Source: Stenotrophomonas acidaminiphila (lineage in GTDB: Bacteria; Pseudomonadota; Gammaproteobacteria; Xanthomonadales; Xanthomonadaceae). From it: a stretch of DNA of 64,000 bases. The DNA is taken from positions 1,658,501-1,722,500 of the forward strand of contig CP019797.1 in NCBI GenBank assembly GCA_002951995.1, written 5' to 3'. Made by a program: the position numbers and the translations under genes. The notes under the pieces were generated by a model that saw only the letters and a program-made list of their open reading frames with translations, did not search any database and was not told the DNA's origin. Positions 27,574-36,471 of this stretch are shown piece by piece (positions within the stretch are counted from its first letter, which is position 1; each line of letters begins with the position of its first letter).

Positions 27574-28596
27574 TCAGGCGCTGAGCGCCTCCAGCACACG
27601 CAGCTCCGGTAGCTCCAGTCCGCGCTGGCAGTACGCCGGCTCGCGGTCGACCAGGTGCTTGGCGTTGGGGCACTGCAGCAACATGTAGTTGGCGTCCAGG
27701 TTGAGCTTCTCCACCAGGAAATCGACGAAGGCGCGCACCTTGGGCGAAACCATGCCGCCGCCGGCGAACACCGCGCTGAAGTCGTAGTCCGGGCCGGTCC
27801 AGCCGGCCAGCACGCGGCGCAGCATGCCCGATTCGATGAAGGGCTTGGCCATCACGTCGCTGCTGAGCATCAGCCCTTCGCCGGCCACCAGCATCGAGTT
27901 CAGCGCCGAGGCGTCGTTGGCGACCATCAGCGGATTGACCGCGAACTCCTGCATCTGCCCGCCGTCCTCGGCCAGCGACCAGACGAAGCGGTTGTTCTGG
28001 CTCTGGTGCTGTTTGCGCACCGCCAGCGTGCGGTGGTACTGCAGCTCGTCCGGGTGGCGCGGCTCGCCATGGCGCTGGATGTAGGCGGGGCTGGCGAACA
28101 CCTGGGTGCGCAGGCTGCCGAGCTTGCGCGCGATCAGGTTGGAATCGGGCAGGGTGCCGATGCGCAGCGCCAGGTCGGTTTCGCCCGAGATCAGGTCCAG
28201 CATCTCGTTGCCCAGGTGCATGTCCACGCGGATTTCCGGGTACTGCGCCTGGAACTGGCCCAGCAGCGGCGCGATCCAGGTGATGCCCACCGAATACGGC
28301 ACGGTGAAGCGCAGCCAGCCGCGAGGCCCGGACTGCAGCTGGCTGACCGCGCTCTCGGCCTGTTCGAGCTCGCGGGCGATGCGTTGGCAGTGCTCGTAGT
28401 AGACCGAGCCGGCCTCGGTCAGCCCCAGCCGGCGCGTGGTCCGGTGCAGCAGGCGCGCGCCGAGCCGTTCCTCGAGTTCCTGCACCTTGCGGCTGACCGT
28501 GGTCTTGGGCTGCCCGAGCAGGCGTGCGGCGGCGGTGAAACTGCCCTGTTCGACCACCTTGACGAAGATCAGCGTGTCGTTGAGATCGTTGGCCAT
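27574..28596 (-). CDS. smeRv: LysR-type regulator of the adjacent RND efflux operon (SmeRv-like)
   Basis: A 340-residue LysR protein: winged HTH at residues 1-65 (TLIFVKVVEQGSFTAAARLLGQPKTTVSRKVQELEERLG), then the effector-binding domain with RFTVPYSVGITWIAPLLGQF and LMLSSDVMAKPF. The C-terminus extends some 35 residues beyond the common 300 (CPNAKHLVDREPAYCQRG). In Stenotrophomonas maltophilia the SmeVWX pump is controlled by the divergent LysR gene smeRv. The same geometry and the matching operon downstream are the basis for the name, which therefore rests on context. A near-palindrome lies 57 bases upstream of its ATG. Confidence 0.8.
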   Translation of the reverse strand: MANDLNDTLIFVKVVEQGSFTAAARLLGQPKTTVSRKVQELEERLGARLLHRTTRRLGLTEAGSVYYEHCQRIARELEQAESAVSQLQSGPRGWLRFTVPYSVGITWIAPLLGQFQAQYPEIRVDMHLGNEMLDLISGETDLALRIGTLPDSNLIARKLGSLRTQVFASPAYIQRHGEPRHPDELQYHRTLAVRKQHQSQNNRFVWSLAEDGGQMQEFAVNPLMVANDASALNSMLVAGEGLMLSSDVMAKPFIESGMLRRVLAGWTGPDYDFSAVFAGGGMVSPKVRAFVDFLVEKLNLDANYMLLQCPNAKHLVDREPAYCQRGLELPELRVLEALSA

Positions 28597-28652
28597 GGGA
28601 GAGGTTCCTTCGGCAGCGGGATTGTGCCGGCGACGGGACGATTATTCCCTTC

Positions 28653-28677
28653 AATCCGTACTAATCAAGTATGGATT
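28653..28677. promoter_or_regulatory. near-perfect palindrome, candidate SmeRv operator
   Basis: AATCCGTACT, five bases, AGTATGGATT: 10-bp arms with one mismatch pair. It is an A/T-rich island in GC-rich DNA, placed between the LysR gene and the efflux operon where a LysR operator is expected. Confidence 0.55.
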
Positions 28678-29052
28678 AGGGGCGTAACTTGGCGGCCTCC
28701 GCCCAGATCGGACCTGCAGCCATGCGTCTGCGCCACCTTCCTGCCTTCCAGCCGACGCGCCGCCTGCCGGCGTTTTCCACGGTCGACCGCCGCGCCTGGC
28801 GGGACAACGGCTTGAATCCACAGCACTTCGCCGCGCTGCGCGGGATGCGCGCGCCGGCGTCCCTGGCGCCGTCGCGGACGCTGGGTCGGCGCCTGGCCGA
28901 ATGCTTCGCGGCGGCGTTTGTCCCGCCAGTGGGAGAAAAATTTCCGTGAGCGGGACAGTGGAAATGCCGGTGACGAGCGCCGGCATGCGCGGCAACCGGC
29001 TGCGTGCGCGCAGGCCACGCGCCACCCTGGGTTTCCCGCGCCGCCATCGGCG

Positions 29053-29077
29053 GCTGCTGACAGCGGCTGTCAGCAGC
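29053..29077. promoter_or_regulatory. 11-bp inverted repeat upstream of smeV
   Basis: GCTGCTGACAG, CGG, CTGTCAGCAGC: perfect 11-bp arms with a 3-base centre, about 85 bases before the smeV ATG. It could be an operator or a hairpin in the mRNA leader. Confidence 0.45.
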
Positions 29078-29163
29078 GCCTGCGCACACTGTCCCGCGCA
29101 CCCGGCAACGGCCCCCGTTCCCTGCCACCCAGCGGCCCCTCTTCCCCCTCCAGGATGCATGAC

Positions 29164-30377
29164 ATGAAAGGTATCTCCAGCCCCTCCCGGACCCCGCGAC
29201 GCATTGCCCTGGCGGGCATGACGGCGCTGGCCATCGCCGTTCTCGCCGCGTGCAGCGGCAGCCACGCCCAGCAAGCCGGTGCGCCGCCGGCGCCGGAAGT
29301 CAGCGCGGCGCCGGTGCTGGTCAGGCAGGTCAGCCAGTGGGACGAATTCAGCGGCCGCGTGGAAGCGGTGCAGAGCGTGGAACTGCGCCCGCGCGTGTCC
29401 GGCTACATCGACAGGGTCAACTACACCGAAGGCCAGGAAGTGAAGAAGGGCGATGTGCTGTTCACCATCGACGCACGCAGCTACCAGGCCGAGTACGACC
29501 GCGCCCGCGCCGAGCTCGCCCGCGCCCGCACCCAGGCCGCATTGGCGCGCAGCGAGTCCGAGCGCGCGCGCCGCCTGGCCGAGCAGCAGGCCATCGCCGC
29601 GGAGACCGCCGAGCAGCGCCGTGCCGCCGCCGAGCAGGCCGGCGCCGCGGTGCAGGCGGCGCAGGCCGCGGTGGACGCGGCGCGCCTCAACCTGGAGTTC
29701 ACCAAGGTGCGCGCGCCGATCGATGGCCGCGCCGGCCGCGCCATGGTCACCGCAGGCAACCTGGTCACCGCCGGCGACAGCGCCAGCGTGCTGACCACCC
29801 TGGTGTCGCTGGACACCGTGCACGTGTACTTCGACGCCGACGAGGGTACGTTCCTGCGCTATGCGCGGATGGCGCGCAGTGGCGAGCGTCCGAGCGAGCG
29901 CGACCAGGCGCTGCCGGTGAAGGTGGCGCTGAGCGGCGAGGCGGGCTTCCCGCATGCGGGCAAGGTGGATTTCCTCGACAACCAGGTCACCCGCAGTACC
30001 GGCACCATCCGCGTGCGCGCGCTGCTGGACAACCGCGACCGCCAGTTCACCCGGGCCTGTTCGCGCGCGTGCGGCTGCTCGGCAGCGGTGCGTTCGAGGC
30101 CATGCTGATCGACGACCGGGCGGTGCTGACCGACCAGGACCGCAAGTACGTGTACGTGGTCGACAAGGAGGGCAAGGCGCAGCGCCGCGATGTCCAGCTG
30201 GGGCGCAGCGCGGAGGGCCTGCGCATCGTCGAGGCCGGGCTGGCGCCGGGCGACAAGGTGATCGTCGATGGCGTGCAGAAGGTGTTCATGCCAGGCATGC
30301 CGGTGCAGGCCAGGGCAGTGGCGATGCAGCCCACGCCGGCGTCCGGCGTGGGCCATGACGCCACCGCGCTGAACTGA
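29164..30377 (+). pseudogene. smeV: RND efflux membrane-fusion lipoprotein (SmeV-like), one-base frameshift
   Basis: The periplasmic adaptor of a tripartite RND pump. A lipoprotein signal ends in AVLAACSGS. Then come the lipoyl/barrel-sandwich parts (RVSGYIDRVNYTEGQEVKKGDVLFTID), a long Ala/Arg/Glu-rich helical hairpin (about residues 95-180) and FTKVRAPIDGRAGR. The frame breaks after NRDRQFT: as printed it goes ...CTTCACCCGGGCCTG and soon stops at 30108. With one more C the natural PGLFARVRLLG follows and the protein continues through VDKEGKAQRRDVQLG to a stop at 30377, giving 404 residues, normal for the family. The operon order is smeV-smeW-smeU2-smeX. Confidence 0.88.
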
Positions 30378-30488
30378 CCCCCGTTTCAACCTGACGCCGG
30401 CCCGGCGGCCGGCCGCCTGGCCTTCGCCCGCATGGGCGGGGGCAGGCGGGCTGCATGCCCCCGCCCGGCCATTGCAAGGATTCCGCAG

Positions 30489-33400
30489 ATGGATTTTTCC
30501 CGTTTCTTCATCGACAGGCCGATCTTCGCGGCGGTGCTGTCGATCGTGATCTTCGCCGCCGGCCTGATCGCGATCCCGATCCTGCCGGTCGGCGAATACC
30601 CGGAAGTGGTGCCGCCGTCGGTGGTGGTGCGCACGGTCTACCCGGGCGCCAACCCCAAGGTCATCGCCGAGACCGTCGCTACCCCGCTGGAGGAGGCGAT
30701 CAACGGCGTCGAGGGCATGATGTACCTGAAGTCGGTGGCCGGCTCGGATGGCGTGCTGCAGATGACCGTCACCTTCCGCCCGGGCACCGACCCGGATGCG
30801 GCCGCGGTGAAGGTGCAGAACCGCGTGGCGCAGGCGCAGGCGCGCCTGCCCGAGGACGTGCGCCGGCAGGGCGTGACCACGCAGAAGCAGTCGCCGACCT
30901 TCCTGATGGTGGTGCACCTGACCTCGCCGGGCGGCAAGTACGACACCCTGTACCTGCGCAACTACGCGCGCCTGCACGTCAAGGACGCGCTGGCGCGCAT
31001 CCCCGGCGTGGGCGACGCGCAGGTCTTCGGCGGCGGCGACTACGCCATGCGCGCGTGGCTGGACCCGGGCAAGGTGGCCTCGCGCGGCCTGACCGCCAGT
31101 GACGTGGTGCGCGCGATGCGCGAACAGAACGTGCAGGTTTCGGCCGGCCAGCTCGGCGCCGAACCGCTGCCGGACAGCCGCTTCCTGACCCTGATCAACG
31201 CCCAGGGCCGGCTGAAGAGCGAGCAGGAGTTCGGCGACATCGTGCTCAAGAGCGGCGGCGACGGCGAGATCGTGCGCCTGTCCGACGTCGCCCGGCTGGA
31301 GCTGGGCGCCGGCGACTACACCCTGCGTTCGCAGCTGGACGGCAAGAACGCGGTGGGCATCGGCATCTTCCAGGCGCCCGGCGCCAACGCACTGGAGATC
31401 CGCGACCAGGTCATCGCCAGCATGGACGCCATGCAGAAGACCTTTCCGGCCGACGTGAAGTACGAGGCGGTGTACGACACCACCATTTTCGTGCGCGATT
31501 CGATCAAGGCGGTGGTGTCCACGCTGCTGGAGGCGATCGCGCTGGTGGTGCTGGTGGTGATCCTGTTCCTGCAGACCTGGCGCGCTTCGATCATCCCGCT
31601 GATCGCGGTGCCGGTGTCGGTAGTGGGCACGTTCGCTGCGCTGTACCTGCTGGGCTTCTCGATCAACACGCTGAGCCTGTTCGGCCTGGTGCTGGCGATC
31701 GGCATCGTGGTCGACGACGCGATCGTGGTGGTGGAGAACGTCGAGCGCAACATCGAGGAGGGCCTGTCGCCCACCGCCGCCGCGCACCAGGCGATGAAGG
31801 AAGTGTCCGGGCCGATCATCGCCATCGCCCTGGTGCTGTGCGCGGTATTCGTGCCGATGGCGTTCCTGTCCGGCGTCACCGGCCAGTTCTACAAGCAGTT
31901 CGCGGTGACCATCGCCATTTCCACGGTGATCTCGGCGATCAATTCGCTGACCCTGTCGCCGGCCCTGGCCGCGCGGCTGCTCAAGCCCCACGGCGCGCCG
32001 AAGGACGGCCCGAGCCGGTTGATCGAACGCCTGTTCGGCTGGGTGTTCCGCCCGTTCAACCGCTTCTTCAGGTCCAGCTCGGAGAAATACGAGCGTGGCG
32101 TGGCGAAGATCCTCGGCCGCCGCGGCGCGGTGTTCGTGGTTTACGCCGTGCTGCTGTTCGGTACCGGCGTGATCTTCAAGCTGGTGCCGCCGGGCTTCAT
32201 CCCGACCCAGGACAAGCTGTACCTGATCGCCGGGGTGAAGCTGCCGGAAGGCGCGTCGATCGCGCGTACCGATGCCATGCTGCGCAAGGTGGCGAAGATC
32301 GCCCAGGAAACCGACGGCGTGGCCCACACCATCTCGTTCCCGGGCCTGAACGCGCTGCAGTTCACCAATACCCCCAATACCGGCGTGGCGTTCATCCCGC
32401 TCAAGCCGTTCAACGAACGCAACGGCCGCAGCGCCGCGCAGATCAATGCCGAGATCAACCAGAAGATCGCCGGCCTGCAGGAAGGCTTCGCGTTTTCGAT
32501 GATGCCGCCGCCGATCCTGGGCCTGGGCAATGGCAACGGCTACCAGATGTTCATCGAGGACCGCGGCAACCTCGGCTACGGCGCGCTGCAGAACGCGGTG
32601 CAGGCGATGCAGGGCGCGGTGGCGCAGACCCCGGGCATGGCCTTCCCGATCACCAGCTACCAGGCCAACGTGCCGCAGCTGGACGCGGAGGTGGACCGGG
32701 TCAAGGCCAAGGCGCAGGGCGTGCAGCTGACCGAACTGTTCGACACCCTGCAGACCTACCTGGGGTCGGCCTACGTCAACGACTTCAACCAGTTCGGCCG
32801 CACCTGGCAGGTGATCGCCCAGGCCGACGGCCCGTTCCGCGAGAGCGTGGAGGACATCGCCCGGCTGCGTACCCGCAACGACCGTGGCGAGATGGTGCCG
32901 ATCGGGTCGATGGTCACGATCAAGGAAACCTACGGCCCCGACCCGGTGCTGCGCTTCAACGGCTACCCGGCCGCCGACCTGGCCGGCGAGGCCGACCCGC
33001 GCGTGCTGTCCTCGGCCGAGGCGATGAACCGACTGACCGAGATCGCCGGCAAGGTGCTGCCGGTGGGCATGACCACCGAATGGACCGACCTGAGCTACCA
33101 GCAGGCCACCCAGGGCAAGGCCGCCTTCATCGTATTCCCGGTGGCGATCCTACTGGCCTTCCTGGTGCTGGCGGCGCTGTACGAGAGCTGGTCGCTGCCG
33201 CTGGCGGTGATCCTGATCGTGCCGATGACGCTGCTGTCGGCACTGTTCGGGGTATGGCTGAGTGGTGGCGACAACAACGTGTTCGTGCAGGTCGGGCTGG
33301 TGGTGCTGATGGGCCTGGCGTGCAAGAACGCGATCCTGATCGTCGAATTCGCCCGCGAACTGGAGATGGGCGGCAAGGGCATCGTCGACGCCGCGCTGGA

Positions 33401-33659
33401 GGCGTGCCGCCTGCGCCTGCGCCCGATCGTGATGACGTCCATCGCCTTCATCGCCGGCACCGTGCCGCTGGTGCTGTCGCATGGCGCGGGCGCCGAGGTG
33501 CGCTCGGTCACCGGCATCACCGTGTTCGCCGGCATGCTGGGCGTGACCCTGTTCGGCCTGTTCCTGACCCCGGTGTTCTACGTCGCGCTGCGCACCTTCG
33601 TCACCCGCAACGGCGGCGGCCAGCTGGTGCGGCATGGCGAACCGACCCTGCACCACTGA
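30489..33659 (+). CDS. smeW: RND multidrug efflux transporter (SmeW-like)
   Basis: A 1056-residue inner-membrane antiporter of the HAE1 family. It opens with DFSRFFIDRPIFAAVLSIVI (TM1), has the large periplasmic porter loops, and shows the proton-relay aspartates in TM4 (GIVVDDAIVVVENVERN) and the second half-repeat starting around residue 540. The late membrane region has CKNAILIVEFARE and the signature block ending LFLTPVFYV. Length is typical. Together with SmeV and SmeX it exports drugs; the S. maltophilia counterpart handles quinolones, chloramphenicol and tetracyclines (known for that species, inferred here). It is intact, in contrast to the frameshifted adaptor gene 110 bp upstream. 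Confidence 0.92.
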   Translation: MDFSRFFIDRPIFAAVLSIVIFAAGLIAIPILPVGEYPEVVPPSVVVRTVYPGANPKVIAETVATPLEEAINGVEGMMYLKSVAGSDGVLQMTVTFRPGTDPDAAAVKVQNRVAQAQARLPEDVRRQGVTTQKQSPTFLMVVHLTSPGGKYDTLYLRNYARLHVKDALARIPGVGDAQVFGGGDYAMRAWLDPGKVASRGLTASDVVRAMREQNVQVSAGQLGAEPLPDSRFLTLINAQGRLKSEQEFGDIVLKSGGDGEIVRLSDVARLELGAGDYTLRSQLDGKNAVGIGIFQAPGANALEIRDQVIASMDAMQKTFPADVKYEAVYDTTIFVRDSIKAVVSTLLEAIALVVLVVILFLQTWRASIIPLIAVPVSVVGTFAALYLLGFSINTLSLFGLVLAIGIVVDDAIVVVENVERNIEEGLSPTAAAHQAMKEVSGPIIAIALVLCAVFVPMAFLSGVTGQFYKQFAVTIAISTVISAINSLTLSPALAARLLKPHGAPKDGPSRLIERLFGWVFRPFNRFFRSSSEKYERGVAKILGRRGAVFVVYAVLLFGTGVIFKLVPPGFIPTQDKLYLIAGVKLPEGASIARTDAMLRKVAKIAQETDGVAHTISFPGLNALQFTNTPNTGVAFIPLKPFNERNGRSAAQINAEINQKIAGLQEGFAFSMMPPPILGLGNGNGYQMFIEDRGNLGYGALQNAVQAMQGAVAQTPGMAFPITSYQANVPQLDAEVDRVKAKAQGVQLTELFDTLQTYLGSAYVNDFNQFGRTWQVIAQADGPFRESVEDIARLRTRNDRGEMVPIGSMVTIKETYGPDPVLRFNGYPAADLAGEADPRVLSSAEAMNRLTEIAGKVLPVGMTTEWTDLSYQQATQGKAAFIVFPVAILLAFLVLAALYESWSLPLAVILIVPMTLLSALFGVWLSGGDNNVFVQVGLVVLMGLACKNAILIVEFARELEMGGKGIVDAALEACRLRLRPIVMTSIAFIAGTVPLVLSHGAGAEVRSVTGITVFAGMLGVTLFGLFLTPVFYVALRTFVTRNGGGQLVRHGEPTLHH

Positions 33660-33669
33660 CCCGACCTTC

Positions 33670-33700
33670 GGCCGTCGCCTGACACCCTCCGGCGACGGCC
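33670..33700 (+). other. hairpin between smeW and smeU2
   Basis: GGCCGTCGCC and GGCGACGGCC, perfect 10-bp arms around an 11-base loop, without a T tract. It could stabilise the upstream mRNA or lower read-through to smeU2. Confidence 0.45.
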
Positions 33701-33722
33701 CATCCAACCGAGACATGCATCC

Positions 33723-34460
33723 ATGACTACCCAACACAACAAGATCGCGCTGGTCACCGGCGCCACCCGTGGCATCGGCCTGGAAACGGTGCGCCAGCTG
33801 GCCCGCGCCGGCGTGCATACGCTGCTCGCCGGCCGCCAGCGCGACACCGCGCTGGCACTGGCACTGCAACTGCAGGCCGAAGGGCTGCCGGTGGAGGCGC
33901 TGCAACTGGACGTCACCGATGCCGCCAGCATCGATGCGGCGGTGCGCGATGTCGAGCAGCGCCACGGCCGGCTCGACATCCTGGTCAACAACGCCGGCGT
34001 GCTGCTGGAAGACCCGTCGCTGCCACCGTCGGCGCAGCCGCTCGATACCTGGCGCCGGACCTTCGACACCAACGTGCATGCGCTGGTGGCCGTCACCCAG
34101 GCGTTCCTGCCGCTGCTGCGGCGCTCGGCGGCCGGGCGCATCGTCAACGTGTCGAGCATCCTCGGCTCGCAGGCGTTGCATGCCGATCCCGGCTCGCCCA
34201 TCTACGACTTCAAGGTGCCGGCCTACAACGCGTCCAAGGCGGCGGTGAACAACTGGACCCTGTCGCTGGCGTACGAACTGCGCGGCACGCCGATCAAGGT
34301 CAACACCGTGCACCCGGGCTACGTGCGGACCGACATGAACGCGGGCGCGGGCGAGATCGACGTCGCCGACGGCGCGCGCTCCAGCGTGCAGATGGCGCTG
34401 CTCGGCGCGGACGGGCCGAGCGGCAGCTTCACCCATCTCGGGCAGGTGCTGCCATGGTGA
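33723..34460 (+). CDS. smeU2: short-chain dehydrogenase/reductase of the efflux operon (SmeU2-like)
   Basis: A 245-residue classical SDR. The NAD(P)-binding motif TGATRGIG is near the N-terminus, NNAG appears in LVNNAGVL, the serine is in VNVSSILGSQ, and the catalytic tyrosine and lysine in AYNASK. An Arg after the first strand (AGRQRDT) hints at NADPH preference. SDR genes are embedded in smeU1-V-W-U2-X of S. maltophilia. Their substrate is not established; protection against redox stress caused by pump substrates has been proposed. The end overlaps smeX (34454-34460). Confidence 0.88.
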   Translation: MTTQHNKIALVTGATRGIGLETVRQLARAGVHTLLAGRQRDTALALALQLQAEGLPVEALQLDVTDAASIDAAVRDVEQRHGRLDILVNNAGVLLEDPSLPPSAQPLDTWRRTFDTNVHALVAVTQAFLPLLRRSAAGRIVNVSSILGSQALHADPGSPIYDFKVPAYNASKAAVNNWTLSLAYELRGTPIKVNTVHPGYVRTDMNAGAGEIDVADGARSSVQMALLGADGPSGSFTHLGQVLPW

Positions 34461-35884
34461 GGGCGGCACTGGCCGCGGCGTTGTCCGGCCTGCTGCTGGC
34501 CGGCTGCGTCAGTGTCGGCCCGGATTACCACGCCCCGGCGCAGCCGCCGGTGGTGCTGCGCGGCGCCGCCGCACCGGTGTACAGCGCGCAGTCGCCGGTG
34601 GCGGGCTGGTGGGCGCAGTTCGATGATCCGGTGCTCGCGCAGCTGATGCATGCGGCGTTGTCCGACAACCTCGACCTCACGCTGGCACTGGCGCGCGTGC
34701 AGCAGGCGCGGGCGGTGTTCGTCGAGCGCCGGCTCGACCAGGCGCCGCACGTCACCGCGGCCGCCAGCCAGGAACGCCATCGGCAACCGGATCCGGCGCA
34801 GGGCGGTGCACGCGTGTCCGGCGAGCAGTACCAGCTTGGTTTCGATGCCGGCTGGGAGCTGGACCTGTTCGGACGCCAGCGCCGCGCCGCCGAAGCGGCG
34901 CGGGCCGACCTGGACGCCGAATGGGCCAACCTGGTCGATGCACAGGTGCTGGTGGCCGCCGAGGTCGCGCGCAATTACTTCGAGCTGCGCGGTACGCAGA
35001 AGCGCATCGCGGTGGCCGAACAGACCCTGGTCAACCTGCGCGACACCCAGGCGCTGACCGAGACCCGCTGGACCCTGGGCGCGGGCAGCGAACTCGACGT
35101 GCAGAGCAGCCGTGCGCGGCTGAAGGCGATCGAGGCCGACATCCCGCTGCTGGAACTGGCGCAGACCCAGTCACGGCACCGGCTGGCGGTGCTGCTGGGG
35201 CAGCGCCCCGGCACCCTGGATACGCTGTTGCAGCCGCGCCCGGTCCAGGCGTTCGCCAGGCCGCTGCCGCTGGGCGATACCACCGTGCTGCTGCAGCGGC
35301 GCGCCGACGTGCGCGCCGCCGAGCGCCGCCTGGCCGCGGCCACCGCGCGGGTCGGCGTGGCCACCGCCGACCTGTTTCCGCGGCTGTCGCTGACCGGCTT
35401 CGTCGGTTTCCTCGGCGGCGATGCCGGCGGCCTGGTCAATGGCGCCAACAAGGCCTGGTCGCTGGTGCCATCGCTGCGCTGGAGCGCGTTCGACGTGGGC
35501 AGCGTGCGCGCGCGGCTGCGCGCCAGCCGCGCCCAGGCCGACGGCGCGGCGGCCGAGTACGAGAAGACCGTGCTGCTGGCGCTGGAGGATGCCGAGAACG
35601 CGCTGGCACGCTACGCCAGGCAGCAGGCGCGACTGCTGATCGTGGCCGAACAGGCCCAAGCCGCGCGTCGTGCGCAGGCGCTGGCGCAGGTCCGTTACCG
35701 CGAGGGCTCGGCCGATTTCCTGGCGCTGCTCGACGCGCAGCGCAGCCAGTTGGCGGCCGACGATGCGCTGGCCGACGCCGAGGCCGGGGTCAATGTCAGC
35801 GTGGTGGCGGTGTACAAGGCGCTCGGCGGCTGGGGCCAGGTCTCGGCCACCGCACCGTCGGTCGCGGTGGTCGAAACGCACTGA
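34454..35884 (+). CDS. smeX: outer-membrane efflux lipoprotein (SmeX-like, OprM/NodT family)
   Basis: A 476-residue TolC-type channel. The lipoprotein signal ends LLLAGCVSVGPDYHAP, and the NodT-family start (GPDYxxP...WWxxFxDPxL) follows. Two long coiled-coil repeats are evident, including LALARVQQARAVFVERRLDQAPHV and YRLRLQ-like helices in the second half, with LVPSLRWSAFDVGSVRARL near the second barrel segment. It forms the outer-membrane exit duct of the pump. The start ATG lies inside the end of smeU2, a translational coupling that ties the SDR to the pump. Three tandem terminator-bearing repeats follow the stop. Confidence 0.9.
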   Translation: MVRAALAAALSGLLLAGCVSVGPDYHAPAQPPVVLRGAAAPVYSAQSPVAGWWAQFDDPVLAQLMHAALSDNLDLTLALARVQQARAVFVERRLDQAPHVTAAASQERHRQPDPAQGGARVSGEQYQLGFDAGWELDLFGRQRRAAEAARADLDAEWANLVDAQVLVAAEVARNYFELRGTQKRIAVAEQTLVNLRDTQALTETRWTLGAGSELDVQSSRARLKAIEADIPLLELAQTQSRHRLAVLLGQRPGTLDTLLQPRPVQAFARPLPLGDTTVLLQRRADVRAAERRLAAATARVGVATADLFPRLSLTGFVGFLGGDAGGLVNGANKAWSLVPSLRWSAFDVGSVRARLRASRAQADGAAAEYEKTVLLALEDAENALARYARQQARLLIVAEQAQAARRAQALAQVRYREGSADFLALLDAQRSQLAADDALADAEAGVNVSVVAVYKALGGWGQVSATAPSVAVVETH

Positions 35885-36068
35885 CTCGCCCGGCAGATGC
35901 GCGGCTTGCCTGCATGCAGCCTTGCCGGCCGAGCGCCGTGCCGGGCAAGCCCGGCACCTACGGGTGGGTTCCTGCAGTGCCGGGCAAGCCCGGCACCTAC
36001 GGTGGGTTCCTGCAGCCTTCGCATTTCCGTGGATGCGGGTCTCGCCCCGCATGCGGCTTGCCCCGGAT

Positions 36069-36100
36069 GGAAAAAGGCGGCCAGGTGGCCGCCTTTTTCC
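36069..36100. terminator. bidirectional intrinsic terminator, repeat unit 1
   Basis: GGAAAAAGGCGGCC, AGGT-centred loop, GGCCGCCTTTTTCC: a long perfect stem with A and T runs on either side, usable on both strands. It is the first of three and closes the efflux operon. Confidence 0.8.
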
Positions 36101-36243
36101 GCTTTCCGTCTGTCATCTGCCCGGGGCGTGCAGGCCTTGCCGGCCGAGCGCCGTGCCGGGCAAGCCCGGCACCTACGGGTGGGTTCCTGCAGCCTTCGCG
36201 TTTCCGTGGATGCGGGGCTTGCCCCGCATGGGCTTTCCCCATG

Positions 36244-36273
36244 GAAAGAGGCGGCCAGGTGGCCGCCTCTTTC
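36244..36273. terminator. bidirectional terminator-like stem, repeat unit 2
   Basis: GAAAGAGGCGGCC pairing with GGCCGCCTCTTTC. Same core as unit 1 with a compensated A-to-G/T-to-C change in the stem, so pairing has been kept. Confidence 0.7.
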
Positions 36274-36418
36274 AGCTTTCCGTCTGTCATCTGCCCGGGG
36301 CGTGCAGGCCTTGCCGGCCGAGCGCCGTGCCGGGCAGGCCCGGCACCTACAGGTGGGCTCTTGCAGCCTTCGCGCTTCCGTAGATGCGGGGCTCGCCCCG
36401 CATGGGCCTTCCCCATAT

Positions 36419-36450
36419 GGAAAAAGGCGGCCAGGTGGCCGCCTCTTTCC
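36419..36450. terminator. bidirectional terminator-like stem, repeat unit 3
   Basis: GGAAAAAGGCGGCC against GGCCGCCTCTTTCC: the same core with one uncompensated mismatch. It lies 22 bases from the stop codon of the minus-strand aminotransferase and probably terminates it. Confidence 0.7.
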
Positions 36451-36471
36451 GTTCTCCATCCCTTGCGGCAA

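Larger units (their letters stand above)
28597..29163. other. long regulatory gap between smeRv and smeV
   Basis: About 570 bp without a gene I can support. In S. maltophilia the SDR gene smeU1 occupies this place, but no SDR motif (TGxxxGIG, YxxxK) is visible in any frame here. The gap contains a near-palindrome at 28653-28677 and an 11-bp inverted repeat at 29053-29077. An open frame at 28689-28949 on the plus strand has Arg/Pro/Ala-rich composition and no recognisable start signal. Confidence 0.6.
35920..36450. repeat. three tandem copies of a hairpin-rich repeat (about 174-215 bp each) with GTAG-type REP palindromes
   Basis: Units begin at about 35920, 36135 and 36309 with CCTTGCCGGCCGAGCGCC. 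Each contains a REP-like palindrome GTGCCGGGCAAGCCCGGCAC followed by CTAC (minus strand GTAG first; 35938-35961, 36153-36176, 36327-36350), a second stem GATGCGGGG...CCCCGCAT, and a terminator-like stem GGCGGCCAGGTGGCCGCC flanked by A and T runs. Unit 1 has one extra 39-bp copy of the REP part (35977-36000). The GTAG start is the hallmark of Stenotrophomonas REP elements. The block separates smeX from the convergent aminotransferase gene. Confidence 0.85.

Noticed and set aside
28689..28949. Short plus-strand open frame between smeRv and smeV, possible smeU1 remnant
   Set aside because: No SDR motif, Arg/Pro-rich composition, no ribosome binding site; not reported as a gene.
35885..36470. CRISPR array suspected from tandem repeats
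   Set aside because: Only three units of about 174-215 bp that are similar throughout, with no unique spacers and no cas genes.
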